Assembly (NCBI RefSeq): GCF_003054965.1
Contig: NZ_MIES01000033.1
Coordinates: 992,001-1,056,000, forward strand
Direction of reading: 5' to 3'
Origin: Saccharospirillum sp. MSK14-1
GTDB lineage: Bacteria > Pseudomonadota > Gammaproteobacteria > Pseudomonadales > Natronospirillaceae
Length of the DNA: 64,000 nt
A program made the position numbers and the translations under genes. Of the stretch, positions 27,582-35,779 are shown in pieces. The notes beneath the pieces were generated by a model. It was not told the DNA's origin. It was given only the letters and a program-made list of their open reading frames with translations, and made no database searches. Position 1 is the first letter of the stretch; every line of letters begins with the position of its first letter.

Positions 27582-27603
27582 TCCTGTAATCTTTATTACA
27601 GGA
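27582..27603. promoter_or_regulatory. Perfect 22-bp dyad upstream of the MFS gene
   Basis: TCCTGTAAT-CTTT-ATTACAGGA, 9-bp arms, a typical dimer-binding operator shape. AT-rich DNA with TATATT (27609-27614) and AAGGAG (27615-27620) follows, but no start codon stands near that AAGGAG. The MFS start is about 100 bp further on, leaving a leader with the direct repeat GCTAACG at 27667 and 27680. Confidence 0.6.
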
Positions 27604-27718
27604 TAATTTATATTAAGGAGTCGAAAGACGATCAGCCCCGGTCTTTGTCCATTGCGTATCGCCTCAGCTAACGCTTTTTGCTAACGTTGAGCGTCTTTGC
27701 CGTAACTGCCATGTCTTG

Positions 27719-28912
27719 ATGTCATCAACGAAATCTTACCGCCGCTCTTTACCCGCTGGTGTTTGGGTGCTGGGGTTTGTCAGCCTGTTAATGGATGTCT
27801 CTTCGGAGATGATTCACAGTCTGTTGCCGCTGTACCTGGTTGGCGTTCTGGGCGCCAGCGCTTTAACGCTGGGGCTGATTGAAGGCTTTGCTGAAGCTAC
27901 TGCGATGATGCTCAAAGTCTTCTCCGGCGCCTTGAGCGATTACTGGCGCAAACGCAAAGGTCTGGCGTTGCTCGGTTATGGCCTGGCGGCCATCACCAAA
28001 CCCGTTTTTGCCTTAGCGCCCAGTGTTGGCTGGGTTTTGGCAGCACGCTTAACTGACCGCGTTGGCAAAGGCATTCGTGGCGCTCCCAGAGACGCCTTGG
28101 TGGCCGATCTAACGCCACCGCAGATGCGCGGCGCAGCCTATGGTTTACGTCAGTCGCTCGATACCATTGGTGCCTTTGTCGGGCCTGTGCTGGCCATCGC
28201 CTTGATGGCGTTGTTGGCGAACAACTATCAATGGGTGTTCTGGATCGCCGTTATCCCGGCGTTTCTTGCCGTCATCCTGCTGTGTGTTGGGCTGCGCGAG
28301 CCCGAACGCCAAAATCGCCAAAACCGGGGTAATCCCATCCAATTCAGTCATCTAAAGCGTTTTACTCAGGCTTACTGGGCGGTGGTGCTGATTGGATCCC
28401 TCTTTACCCTGGCTCGATTCAGCGAGGCCTTTCTCTTGTTAAAGGCTGAAGATGCAGGGCTGTCACTGCTGTGGGCGCCGCTGGTGCTTGTCGTAATGAA
28501 CATCGCTTTTTCGCTGTCCGCCTATCCATCCGGCCGGATGTCAGACCGAATGGACCCTCGTCAGCTATTGGCGGCAGGGTTACTGCTATTGATCGTTGCC
28601 GACCTGGTGCTTGCCTGGTCGTCGGGCTGGTTCAGCCTGATGATCGGCGCCGCCTTCTGGGGCCTGCATATGGGCATGACTCAGGGGTTATTGGCAACCT
28701 TGGTTGCCCGAACGGCGCCCGCCGAATCCCGGGGCACGGCCTTTGGCATTTTTAACCTCATCATGGGACTGACGGTGCTGTTGGCGAGCATCATCGCAGG
28801 TCTGCTTTGGACGCTTTATTCTCCTGCCCTAACCTTTGTGATCGGCGCTCTCTTCTGTCTGCTGACGCTGAGCTGTCTTGGTATTTTGAAAAGACCGTCA
28901 GAAGTCGCTTAA
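27719..28912 (+). CDS. MFS transporter
   Basis: Twelve-segment major facilitator of 397 residues. The first cytoplasmic loop reads GALSDYWRKRKGLALLGYG and the segment between helices 4 and 5 reads DRVGKGIRGAPRDALVAD, characteristic of a widespread but functionally undefined MFS group. The start is uncertain: ATG 27719 (or TTG 27716) fits the first helix but lacks a clear ribosome site. The gene overlaps the convergent MatP-like gene by 15 bases. The neighbouring arsenic genes do not prove a link to arsenic. Confidence 0.85.
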   Translation: MSSTKSYRRSLPAGVWVLGFVSLLMDVSSEMIHSLLPLYLVGVLGASALTLGLIEGFAEATAMMLKVFSGALSDYWRKRKGLALLGYGLAAITKPVFALAPSVGWVLAARLTDRVGKGIRGAPRDALVADLTPPQMRGAAYGLRQSLDTIGAFVGPVLAIALMALLANNYQWVFWIAVIPAFLAVILLCVGLREPERQNRQNRGNPIQFSHLKRFTQAYWAVVLIGSLFTLARFSEAFLLLKAEDAGLSLLWAPLVLVVMNIAFSLSAYPSGRMSDRMDPRQLLAAGLLLLIVADLVLAWSSGWFSLMIGAAFWGLHMGMTQGLLATLVARTAPAESRGTAFGIFNLIMGLTVLLASIIAGLLWTLYSPALTFVIGALFCLLTLSCLGILKRPSEVA

Positions 28913-29596
28913 AAAGTCGGCAGCCGGCCGTTTTAGATGCGCTTCGTTCCACACCAGGTCTTCGATAAAGCGCTCACGCAGTAACGCTGCCTTGGTGTTG
29001 TCCGGCTCACGCTGATACCACTGGTAAGCAATGCGGCAGGCCGTTGCCAGGCTGCGTTCATCGGCGGCTTTAGCCAAGTAGGCTTCGATGGCCGTGAGTA
29101 AACGATCTTGTGGCCATCGTTGCAGCTCGGCTTCTATCGCCGAGGCGCGCTCAGCTTGTAGATCGGCTTCGAGTTGAGCGACGACGTCCGGCAGTAGCTG
29201 TTCCAGTGCTTCACTGAGCGTGCTGTATTGACCGGCTTGTGCCAGTTGTTTCAACCATTGGTGTGCTTGGCCACTGAGTGTCAGATTGACGGGTCCTTGA
29301 TTGGTGCGTTTTTCCCGACGGCGTCGGCGTCTTGCTGACAACGTTTTGCGCAGCCTATCCCAGTCCGATCGCTCAAGAATCTCATTCAAAATGGCTTGCA
29401 GGTCGTCACAATGCCCCTGGCCAGGCTCAGTGACGTCACGAAACGCCCGACACTGCTCTTTGAAGGTAGCCAGGCCGTAATGGTGAATGGGATGCTGCTC
29501 CGCGAGCAGCCAGGTAGGTTGGCTGAGTTGGTAATCGATCCAGTCGAGAGCATCGAACCAGTCATCAGCGCCGATGCGAAAGCGAGGTCTGGGCAT
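28898..29596 (-). CDS. MatP-like ribbon-helix-helix protein
   Basis: 232-residue soluble protein of unproven function. Residues about 75-150 align by eye with E. coli MatP, the Ter-macrodomain organiser: RLRKTLSARRRRR against RMKQTIRARRKRH, then a strand-helix-helix stretch VNLTLSGQAHQWLKQLAQ...TLSEALEQLL against IDLEFIVWQRLAGLAQ...TLSETIVQLI. An N-terminal helical region and a C-terminal 60-residue helical extension (ATACRIAYQWYQREPD) make it longer than MatP (150). The TCTAC-N3-GTAGA dyad sits 5 bases before the ATG, suggesting autoregulation or self-binding. The ribosome site is poor. It could instead be a different DNA-binding RHH protein. Confidence 0.6.
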   Translation of the reverse strand: MPRPRFRIGADDWFDALDWIDYQLSQPTWLLAEQHPIHHYGLATFKEQCRAFRDVTEPGQGHCDDLQAILNEILERSDWDRLRKTLSARRRRRREKRTNQGPVNLTLSGQAHQWLKQLAQAGQYSTLSEALEQLLPDVVAQLEADLQAERASAIEAELQRWPQDRLLTAIEAYLAKAADERSLATACRIAYQWYQREPDNTKAALLRERFIEDLVWNEAHLKRPAADFLSDF

Positions 29597-29601
29597 AAAC
29601 G

Positions 29602-29614
29602 TCTACACGGTAGA
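29602..29614. promoter_or_regulatory. TCTAC-ACG-GTAGA dyad in front of the MatP-like gene
   Basis: Perfect 13-bp palindrome, 5-bp arms with a 3-bp spacer, in the 64-bp gap between the response regulator gene and the MatP-like gene. On the minus strand it reads TCTACCGTGTAGACGTT, nearly identical (one base different) to the 5352-5368 element. The position would let a bound protein block transcription or translation start. Confidence 0.6.
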
Positions 29615-29660
29615 TTATTTAAGCCCAGTATCCATGGCCTGAGAGCGAAATCAACCCGGC

Positions 29661-30317
29661 TTAGATCAGGCCAAGCTCGAGCGCTTTCAGGACGGCTCTT
29701 GTGCGGTCTCGGACGTTCATTTTGGCAAGAATATTGGAGACGTGGTTCTTGATGGTCCCTTCGGATTTGAAGATCGCACGGGAGATTTCTTTGTTGCTGT
29801 AGCCACCGGCCATTAACCGCAGAATTTCAATTTCACGCTGCGTCAGCGGCTCCTGAATCGGATCGCTGTCGATCTTGGTTTCCCCAGTTAATTCGGTGTA
29901 GCCACGCATCACCCGTTCAGTAACCGCCGGCTGTATCAGGGTTTCGCCGCGGTTAACCGCTTCTATGGCTTCAACCAGGCTCTCCAGGGAGACATCTTTG
30001 AGCAGAAACCCTCGGGCGCCTGCGCGAATGCCATTGAGCACCAGCTCGTGATCGTCGAAGGTGGTGAGGATAATCACCGGAGGTGCGCTCTCTTCTTCTG
30101 CCAGACGCTGCGTGGTCTCGATGCCATCCAGCCGAGGCATGCGAATGTCCATCAATACGACGTCAGGTTGGCATTGCGGAATGCGCTCCAGCGCTTCAAC
30201 GCCATCGCTGGCTTCGCCGACAATGTCGATATGTCCGGCCAACTGCAGCAGGGATTTGATGCCTTCGCGCACCAGGGTCTGGTCATCCACCAGCATGACT
30301 TTGATGGACTCGCTCAT
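29661..30317 (-). CDS. NarL/LuxR-family response regulator
   Basis: 218-residue regulator. The receiver domain has the phosphorylated Asp in VVLMDIRMPRLDG near residue 55, acidic DD near 11-12 and Lys in the FLLKDVSLE loop. The C-terminal LuxR HTH reads LTQREIEILRLMAGGYSNKEISRAIFKSEGTIKNHVSNILAKM. GGAGG precedes the ATG, which overlaps the stop of the kinase gene (ATGA). It is the partner of the adjacent kinase. Target genes are unknown. Confidence 0.94.
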   Translation of the reverse strand: MSESIKVMLVDDQTLVREGIKSLLQLAGHIDIVGEASDGVEALERIPQCQPDVVLMDIRMPRLDGIETTQRLAEEESAPPVIILTTFDDHELVLNGIRAGARGFLLKDVSLESLVEAIEAVNRGETLIQPAVTERVMRGYTELTGETKIDSDPIQEPLTQREIEILRLMAGGYSNKEISRAIFKSEGTIKNHVSNILAKMNVRDRTRAVLKALELGLI

Positions 30318-31456
30318 AGCGCCTCCGCAACAGGAATGGAAATGTTCAGTGCAAAACCGCTTTGGGTCGCAATGTCTAAACGGCCACGCAACGCTTCAAT
30401 GCGTTCACGCATGCCTCGCAGGCCGTCGCCTTCTTCAAAACAACCGCCCTGGCAGCCGCCGTTATCCGCCACAAACAGCTGAATATCATTAGGGCCTTTG
30501 CGCGTGGTGATGGTCATCCGGCTGGCATTACCGTGTTTAAGCGTATTGGTAATGGCTTCCTGAATGCACCGGAACAGAGCTTCAGCGACTTCGACGTCAG
30601 CGACACTGGCGGTAGGATCCAGGTCGAGTTCGATGCGCAGCCGGGGCACCTGTGATACCAGCGCCTCTAACGCTTCTTTGAGGCGAATACTGGAATCACC
30701 GCGCATCTGATGCACGGTTTCGCGCACATCTGACAATAATGCCCGGGACAGTTCGTGCGTTTCCCCTACTCTTTTCTGGGTTTCGCCTTCCGTCGTGTGC
30801 GTCAGGTATTGGAGCTTAAGAATCAGCGCCGTCAGTTTGTGCCCCAAACCGTCATGCAGATCGCGGGCAATACGAATACGCTCGGTTTGTTTTGCCGATT
30901 CCTCCAGCAAGGCCTGAGTCGCCAGCAGCTCGCGGTTCAGCGCGGATACCTGATCACGCGCTTCCTGTTCCTGGATGACTCTCTGGCTCATCAGCATGGC
31001 GAAGGCATGAAATGCGGCAACCATGGTCCAGCGCAGTACCGGATCTTCCAGCTCCCAAGCCCAAAAGGTGAAACCGAAATCAATGCCCACCAGTACTGCC
31101 AAGCCGACCAAGGCACCCTGACGTGAAAAGAAAAACGGCAATTGGGCCGCCAGCGCGACACTGAGAATGGCAATAACGCCGGTTTCGGTTTCAAATCGAA
31201 TGCTGACGACGGCCAGAAACTGTGCCATATAGGCCAGCTGCCGGATGCGCAGGTCAAAGCGCTCATATTGAGCATCACGTGACGAGAAGTAGAACCCGAC
31301 GATATAGACCAGTAAGCCAGCCACGATCAGCAATAGCCGGATCTGGCCTCCGGGGGTATCTGCCGGTTCGCTGCTGAGCGTCAGGTAGCAGACCACCGCC
31401 CAAGCCAGGTAGCCTATGGCCCCCTCTAACGTTTGCACCAGCACATTGCGGTACAC
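30314..31456 (-). CDS. Membrane sensor histidine kinase (HisKA_3, NarX/DesK-type)
   Basis: About 380 residues. Five to six N-terminal transmembrane segments with hardly any periplasmic loop suggest sensing in the membrane. The dimerisation helix has the phosphorylated His in RIARDLHDGLGHKL, and the HATPase domain has VADNGG and GDGLRGMRERIEAL. The frame begins with an ATG at 31462 that directly touches an AGGAG. The GTG two codons later (31456) has proper 6-base spacing and is the more likely start. It forms an operon with the response regulator. Confidence 0.92.
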   Translation of the reverse strand: MYRNVLVQTLEGAIGYLAWAVVCYLTLSSEPADTPGGQIRLLLIVAGLLVYIVGFYFSSRDAQYERFDLRIRQLAYMAQFLAVVSIRFETETGVIAILSVALAAQLPFFFSRQGALVGLAVLVGIDFGFTFWAWELEDPVLRWTMVAAFHAFAMLMSQRVIQEQEARDQVSALNRELLATQALLEESAKQTERIRIARDLHDGLGHKLTALILKLQYLTHTTEGETQKRVGETHELSRALLSDVRETVHQMRGDSSIRLKEALEALVSQVPRLRIELDLDPTASVADVEVAEALFRCIQEAITNTLKHGNASRMTITTRKGPNDIQLFVADNGGCQGGCFEEGDGLRGMRERIEALRGRLDIATQSGFALNISIPVAEAL

Positions 31457-31613
31457 AGACATCTCCTAAAACAGTTCGCTGTGACGCTGTTAGACAGTCG
31501 TCGAATTACTCGAAGTTTAGCCTGAGCCGCGTATAACGCCCAGTGCCCAAAGGTCATCAACCACGTGACTCAGTCGTCTTTCGCTTGGGCGGCCGCACGC
31601 GCATAATGCACTT

Positions 31614-32312
31614 ATGACTGTTCAGACCGAGAATCATCAGCTGCTTGCTTCCAATCCTCACGGACGTGACTTTGTCTTAGCTGATTTGCACGGCCATCGG
31701 TCACAATTGGAAGACAGTCTGGCCGAGCGAGCCTTTGACCCCAAGCGTGATCGGTTGTTGTCTGTCGGCGACCTCATTGATCGAGGCCCGGATAGTCTGG
31801 GCTGTCTGGCGTTACTCGACGAACCCTGGTTTTACGCCGTTCGTGGTAACCACGAGCAGATGCTGATCGATGCCGTTCAGGATCAGAATTCCTTGGCCTG
31901 GAGTCGCTGGCTGATGAACGGCGGTAACTGGGCGCTCGACTGCGCTGACGCCCAACTGCAGTACTGGGCCGAGCGGCTGCAAGCCTTGCCCTACAGCCTG
32001 ACGGTATCGCACGGGGATCACCGAATTGGTGTGTGCCACGCTCAGTATCGGCTGCCAAACTGGGATGACCGCTTAAGTGCGGGCGACTACGACAGAGCTG
32101 ACTGGATGTGGGGTCGGTCGCGCTTAAACAGCGGAGACCGCCAAACGGTGGCAGGCGTTGACTGGATATTCCACGGACATACCATTGTGCCATCCGTCGC
32201 TCAGTTGGGTAATTCCGTCTTTATCGACCGTGGTGCGTACAACGGCGGTCCTTTGGTGCTGGTTTCTATCAAAGATTGGCTAGACGGCACTGACCGCTAT
32301 CAATCGCTATAA
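31614..32312 (+). CDS. PPP-family metallophosphatase (PrpA/PphA-like)
   Basis: Serine/threonine phosphatase-like enzyme of 232 residues using two metal ions. Motifs run in order: LADLHGHRSQL (residues 22-32), SVGDLIDRGPDS near 50, RGNHEQM near 75 and HGHTIVPS near 183. E. coli PrpA and PrpB and lambda phosphatase have the same size. CATAAT ends 6 bases before the ATG, so the transcript could be nearly leaderless. The natural substrate is unknown. Confidence 0.9.
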   Translation: MTVQTENHQLLASNPHGRDFVLADLHGHRSQLEDSLAERAFDPKRDRLLSVGDLIDRGPDSLGCLALLDEPWFYAVRGNHEQMLIDAVQDQNSLAWSRWLMNGGNWALDCADAQLQYWAERLQALPYSLTVSHGDHRIGVCHAQYRLPNWDDRLSAGDYDRADWMWGRSRLNSGDRQTVAGVDWIFHGHTIVPSVAQLGNSVFIDRGAYNGGPLVLVSIKDWLDGTDRYQSL

Positions 32313-32329
32313 AGCAGGATGTTTTACCA

Positions 32330-33589
32330 GTGACAACCCCCCTCCCCGACCCGATCCCCATCTTCGATAACCTCAGTCACGTTGAGAACCCGTTCCGACA
32401 CCGGCCACACCCCAGTGCCTTGGTACGCGAACACGCTCGTATTGACGAAGCCGCCTTAGCCGGCGATTTGCAGCTTTGCCATGAATTTTTGTACAGCTAC
32501 CGAGGTAGCTCCGATACCTTTGCGTCTTACCGCCGCGAAATTGAGCGCTTTATGCAATGGTGTTGGTTTCTGCAAGGAATCGCTCTGGCCGAGGTGCGGC
32601 GTCAGCACATCGAAGCCTTTGTTGAGTTTTGCCAGGCTCCTCCCAGACACTGGATTGGTACAAAAAGTGTGGCGCGGTTTCGTGACAGCGGCGGTGAGCG
32701 GGTGCGTAACACAGAGTGGAAGCCCTTTGTTGCCAAGGTTTCAAAACGTGACCATAAGCGTGGCCAGAGTGCCGATATCGGTGGTTTCGATTTAAGCCAA
32801 AGCGCGTTACAGGCGATCTTTTCGGTGTTGTCGACCTTCTTCAATTACCTGCTGCAGGAAGAACATGTCGAACTGAATCCGGTTGCTCAGATCCGCCAGA
32901 AAGGCAAATTCCTGCGCAAACGCCAGGGCGCAGCGACCATTCGTCGACTCTCCGAAGCCCAATGGCACGAGGTGTTAAATGCCATAGAACAGGCCGTTCC
33001 GGAAAACCCGGAACGCTATGAACGCGCGTTGTTCATTGTCAGCTGCCTGTTTGGCATGTATCTGCGGATTTCTGAACTGGCTGAAACCGATCGCTGGCAG
33101 CCCAGCATGGGCGATTTCACACAGGATGCTCACGGCAACTGGTGGTTTACGACCGTTGGTAAAGGCAACAAAGAACGCGACGTATCGGTGTCCGATGCGA
33201 TGCTGACATCGCTGCGCCGTTTTCGCAGCTTTTTAGGACAGACACCTTTGCCATTGCCTGGTGAGTCTGCGCCGCTAATCCCTAAGGTTCGAGGCCGTGG
33301 CGGTATCACCAGTACGCGACAAATTCGTTTTATTGTGCAGGAGTGCTTCGACTTGGCGATTGATCGGCTTCGCGCCCAGGGCGAGCCCGAAGAAGCCGAC
33401 GCCCTCCAAGCGGCTACGGTGCATTGGCTGCGCCATACGGGTATTTCCGAAGACGTTAAAACACGACCGCGTGAGCACGTACGCGATGACGCCGGACACG
33501 GCTCCAGCGCCATCACTGACCGCTATATCGATGTCGAACGGCAAGCGCGCCATGCCTCGGCGCGCAACAAGAAGATCAATCCGGTCTGA
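32330..33589 (+). CDS. Solitary tyrosine recombinase/integrase
   Basis: 419-residue site-specific recombinase of the phage integrase fold. An N-terminal SAM-like domain (about residues 40-180) is followed by the catalytic domain with Arg in MYLRISELAE, His-x-x-Arg in HWLRHTGIS, a second His in DAGHGSSAITDRY and the Tyr nucleophile in the same segment (near residue 399). Translation starts at GTG 32330 with GCAGG upstream. No excisionase, attachment site or phage gene is beside it, so it is probably a stable chromosomal gene. It ends one base from gor on the other strand. Confidence 0.9.
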   Translation: MTTPLPDPIPIFDNLSHVENPFRHRPHPSALVREHARIDEAALAGDLQLCHEFLYSYRGSSDTFASYRREIERFMQWCWFLQGIALAEVRRQHIEAFVEFCQAPPRHWIGTKSVARFRDSGGERVRNTEWKPFVAKVSKRDHKRGQSADIGGFDLSQSALQAIFSVLSTFFNYLLQEEHVELNPVAQIRQKGKFLRKRQGAATIRRLSEAQWHEVLNAIEQAVPENPERYERALFIVSCLFGMYLRISELAETDRWQPSMGDFTQDAHGNWWFTTVGKGNKERDVSVSDAMLTSLRRFRSFLGQTPLPLPGESAPLIPKVRGRGGITSTRQIRFIVQECFDLAIDRLRAQGEPEEADALQAATVHWLRHTGISEDVKTRPREHVRDDAGHGSSAITDRYIDVERQARHASARNKKINPV

Positions 33590-34975
33590 TTAGACGGCTT
33601 GCCCCACGACTCGGCTGGGTTCGCGCATGGTGACGAATTCTTCTGCCGACGTTGGGTGAATACCGATGGTGCGGTCAAAATCGGCTTTGGTCGCCCCCGC
33701 AATTATGGCAACTGCTAACCCTTGAACGATCTCACCCGCATCATCGCCTACCATATGCAGGCCAATCACCTGTTGTGATTCGGCTTCCACCAGCATTTTC
33801 ATCAGTGTTCGGCCGGCATTGCCCGACAAGGTGTTGCGCATTGCCCGGAACTGGGTGCTGTAAACCTCGACCCGATCAAAGCGTTCTGCTGCAGCCTCCT
33901 CGGTTAACCCAACGGTGGCCACATTGGGTTGGCAGAATACCGCAGTAGGAATCTGCTCATAGTTAACCGGTGCAGGCGCCTGATCGGCAAAGAGGTCGGC
34001 CGAGATAAACATGCCTTCGGCAATGGCTACTGGTGTCAGTGGTACCCGACCGATCACATCACCCAGCGCGCGGATGTGTGGGATTTCGGTTCGGTAATGC
34101 TCATCCACCTGGATAAACCCATTCTTTTGCAGCGTCACGCCGGTGTTTTCGAGGCCAAGATTGTCGACTAAGGCATCACGACCGGTTGCAAAGAGAACCA
34201 GACCGGTTTCGACCTCAGCGCCGTCATCATAGGTGACGCGAAGACGGCCGTTATCCAGTTTTTTGATGCTGGCGAGGTTGCGGTTGTATTGAAGATCGAC
34301 ACCGGCTTTGGCCATCTCGGCCGATACGAAATGCCGAACCTCTTCATCAAAGCCACGCAACACCGGTTCACCGCGATAAACCAAATGGGTTGAAACACCC
34401 AAACCGGTGAAAATTCCTGCGAATTCGACCGCAATATAACCACCGCCAACTACGATGGCATCATCGGGCAATTGGTCGAGGTAGAACACTTCGTTAGAGG
34501 TGATGGAATGTTCGGCCCCGGGAATATTCGGCTTACTGGGCCAAGTGCCTGTGGCGATCAGAATGTTCTTCGCCGTGAGGCGTTTTTCGCCATTTACCTC
34601 GACCGTATTATTGTCTACGAAACGGCCATGACCATTAATAATCTCCACCCCAGCCCGACTTAAAAGCCCGTCATAGACAGTGTTTAAGCGTTCAATCTCT
34701 GCCGTCTTGTTATCTCTAAGTGTGGCCCAATCGAAGCTCGGCATATTATCTACACGGTAGCCATAACCTTGCGCATCGTCGAACGCCTGGCGGTATTCTG
34801 AGGCATAAACGAAAAGTTTCTTGGGCACACAACCCACGTTCACACAGGTGCCACCGAGGTACCGTGATTCAATAACAGCGACTTTGGCACCGCGAGAAGC
34901 TGACATCCGAGCGGCACGAACTCCGCCGGATCCCGCGCCGATGACCACCAGGTCATAGTCATAGGATGCAGACAT
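33590..34975 (-). CDS. gor: Glutathione-disulfide reductase
   Basis: FAD enzyme of 461 residues that reduces glutathione disulfide with NADPH. It carries the FAD fold VVIGAGSGGVRAARMSA, the redox-active pair in GGTCVNVGCVPKK (near residues 42-54), the NAD(P)-binding VVGGGYIAVEFAGI and the C-terminal IGIHPTSAEEF with the catalytic His. The ATG at 34975 has AGGAA upstream; an earlier frame adds 25 unlikely residues. A copy of the 13-bp dyad lies within the coding region, at 34749-34761. Confidence 0.95.
   Translation of the reverse strand: MSASYDYDLVVIGAGSGGVRAARMSASRGAKVAVIESRYLGGTCVNVGCVPKKLFVYASEYRQAFDDAQGYGYRVDNMPSFDWATLRDNKTAEIERLNTVYDGLLSRAGVEIINGHGRFVDNNTVEVNGEKRLTAKNILIATGTWPSKPNIPGAEHSITSNEVFYLDQLPDDAIVVGGGYIAVEFAGIFTGLGVSTHLVYRGEPVLRGFDEEVRHFVSAEMAKAGVDLQYNRNLASIKKLDNGRLRVTYDDGAEVETGLVLFATGRDALVDNLGLENTGVTLQKNGFIQVDEHYRTEIPHIRALGDVIGRVPLTPVAIAEGMFISADLFADQAPAPVNYEQIPTAVFCQPNVATVGLTEEAAAERFDRVEVYSTQFRAMRNTLSGNAGRTLMKMLVEAESQQVIGLHMVGDDAGEIVQGLAVAIIAGATKADFDRTIGIHPTSAEEFVTMREPSRVVGQAV
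34749..34761. repeat. Copy 4 of the TCTAC-N3-GTAGA dyad, inside gor (one mismatch)
   Basis: TCTAC-ACG-GTAGC. Its core CTACACGGTAG is identical to that at 29603-29613. Because it lies in coding sequence it may be coincidental. Confidence 0.3.
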
Positions 34976-35013
34976 GGGACTTCCTAGAGAGGTAAATGAG
35001 AGGCTTGGATGGG

Positions 35014-35042
35014 GGCGCCGGTGAAAAGTTCCAACCGGCGCC
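35014..35042 (-). repeat. GC-rich hairpin between the GNAT gene and gor
   Basis: Perfect 9-bp arms GGCGCCGGT (35014-35022) and ACCGGCGCC (35034-35042) with an 11-base loop. It stands 20 bases past the end of the GNAT gene and 39 upstream of gor. It is probably a terminator-like or attenuating structure, though without a T-run. Confidence 0.6.
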
Positions 35043-35062
35043 GGTGCCATTAAACCAACCGT

Positions 35063-35716
35063 TCAGGCTGCTTGCTCGGCATAGTTAGGATTAGGCCGAA
35101 ACAGAACCGTCTCGGTCAGTTCCCCTAACGGCAGTTCGGCAAAGCTGCGATAGCCCAGGGATTCATAAAACGACAAATACCGCGTATTGCCCGTATCGAG
35201 AAACAGTCCGATCGATTCATGGTCCTGTTCCGTTAAATCATGGACCGCCTCCATCAACATGCGCCCTAGCCCACGTTTTTGAAAATCCGGATGAATACCG
35301 ATCAGGCTGACCAAGCGATGGTGCTTGTCAGGAAGGCTGTTCTGCACATCGTTGTAATAGTTGATGAACCGACGAGTGGCTTCAAAACCCGCCGTCAGTG
35401 TCATTTTCAAGCGCCAACGCAATTGCCGGGATATGTCCATTTTCAGCCCGACATCACTGACAAAGACCACACCTAATAAGCGTTGGCTGGCTTTGTCGAG
35501 CACGCCAAAGACGGTTTCGCCACGCTCAAAATGCAGAAAGATCAGTTCACGGATCGTCGCCCGAATGCGCTGTCGATAGCCCGGACGTTCGGCATTAAGC
35601 AGGTAACGAAAGGTGGGTTCATTGCGGTAGGAATGGTACAGCAAGGAGCGCGCCTGACGGCTGTTGCGCTCATCCAGCCGAACCAGTTCCACCCAATCCA
35701 GGTCGTTTTGGGTCAT
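35063..35716 (-). CDS. GNAT-family N-acetyltransferase
   Basis: 217-residue acetyltransferase. The acetyl-CoA motif is in LIGIHPDFQKRGLGRMLMEAVHDL and the last strands read LDTGNTRYLSFYESLGYRSF. The N-terminal half is distinct and longer than in minimal GNATs, so it may bind a larger substrate. AGAGG precedes the ATG at 35716. It is unrelated in detail to the GNATs at 4.8 and 25.4 kb. The substrate is unknown. Confidence 0.87.
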   Translation of the reverse strand: MTQNDLDWVELVRLDERNSRQARSLLYHSYRNEPTFRYLLNAERPGYRQRIRATIRELIFLHFERGETVFGVLDKASQRLLGVVFVSDVGLKMDISRQLRWRLKMTLTAGFEATRRFINYYNDVQNSLPDKHHRLVSLIGIHPDFQKRGLGRMLMEAVHDLTEQDHESIGLFLDTGNTRYLSFYESLGYRSFAELPLGELTETVLFRPNPNYAEQAA

Positions 35717-35760
35717 GCAGGCCTCTGATGTTGTTATTTTGGCTTGAGGCCCAATCGTGC

Positions 35761-35778
35761 CAGCTTTTGGAAAAGCTG
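35761..35778 (-). terminator. Hairpin after the gsp operon
   Basis: CAGCTTTT-GG-AAAAGCTG, directly after the gspM stop codon (35780-35782 on the minus strand). It may end or stabilise the gsp transcript. There is no T-run beyond the arm, so intrinsic termination is doubtful. Confidence 0.4.
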
Positions 35779-35779
35779 C

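Noticed and set aside
29430-29439. GTGACGTCAC inside the MatP-like gene as a matS site
   Set aside because: The two half-sites match matS arms but the 3-bp spacer is missing; no canonical GTGAC-N3-GTCAC was seen in the window.
32330-33589. Prophage or integron boundary at the tyrosine recombinase
   Set aside because: Neighbouring genes are housekeeping, no att direct repeats or gene cassettes were found, and base composition looks unchanged.
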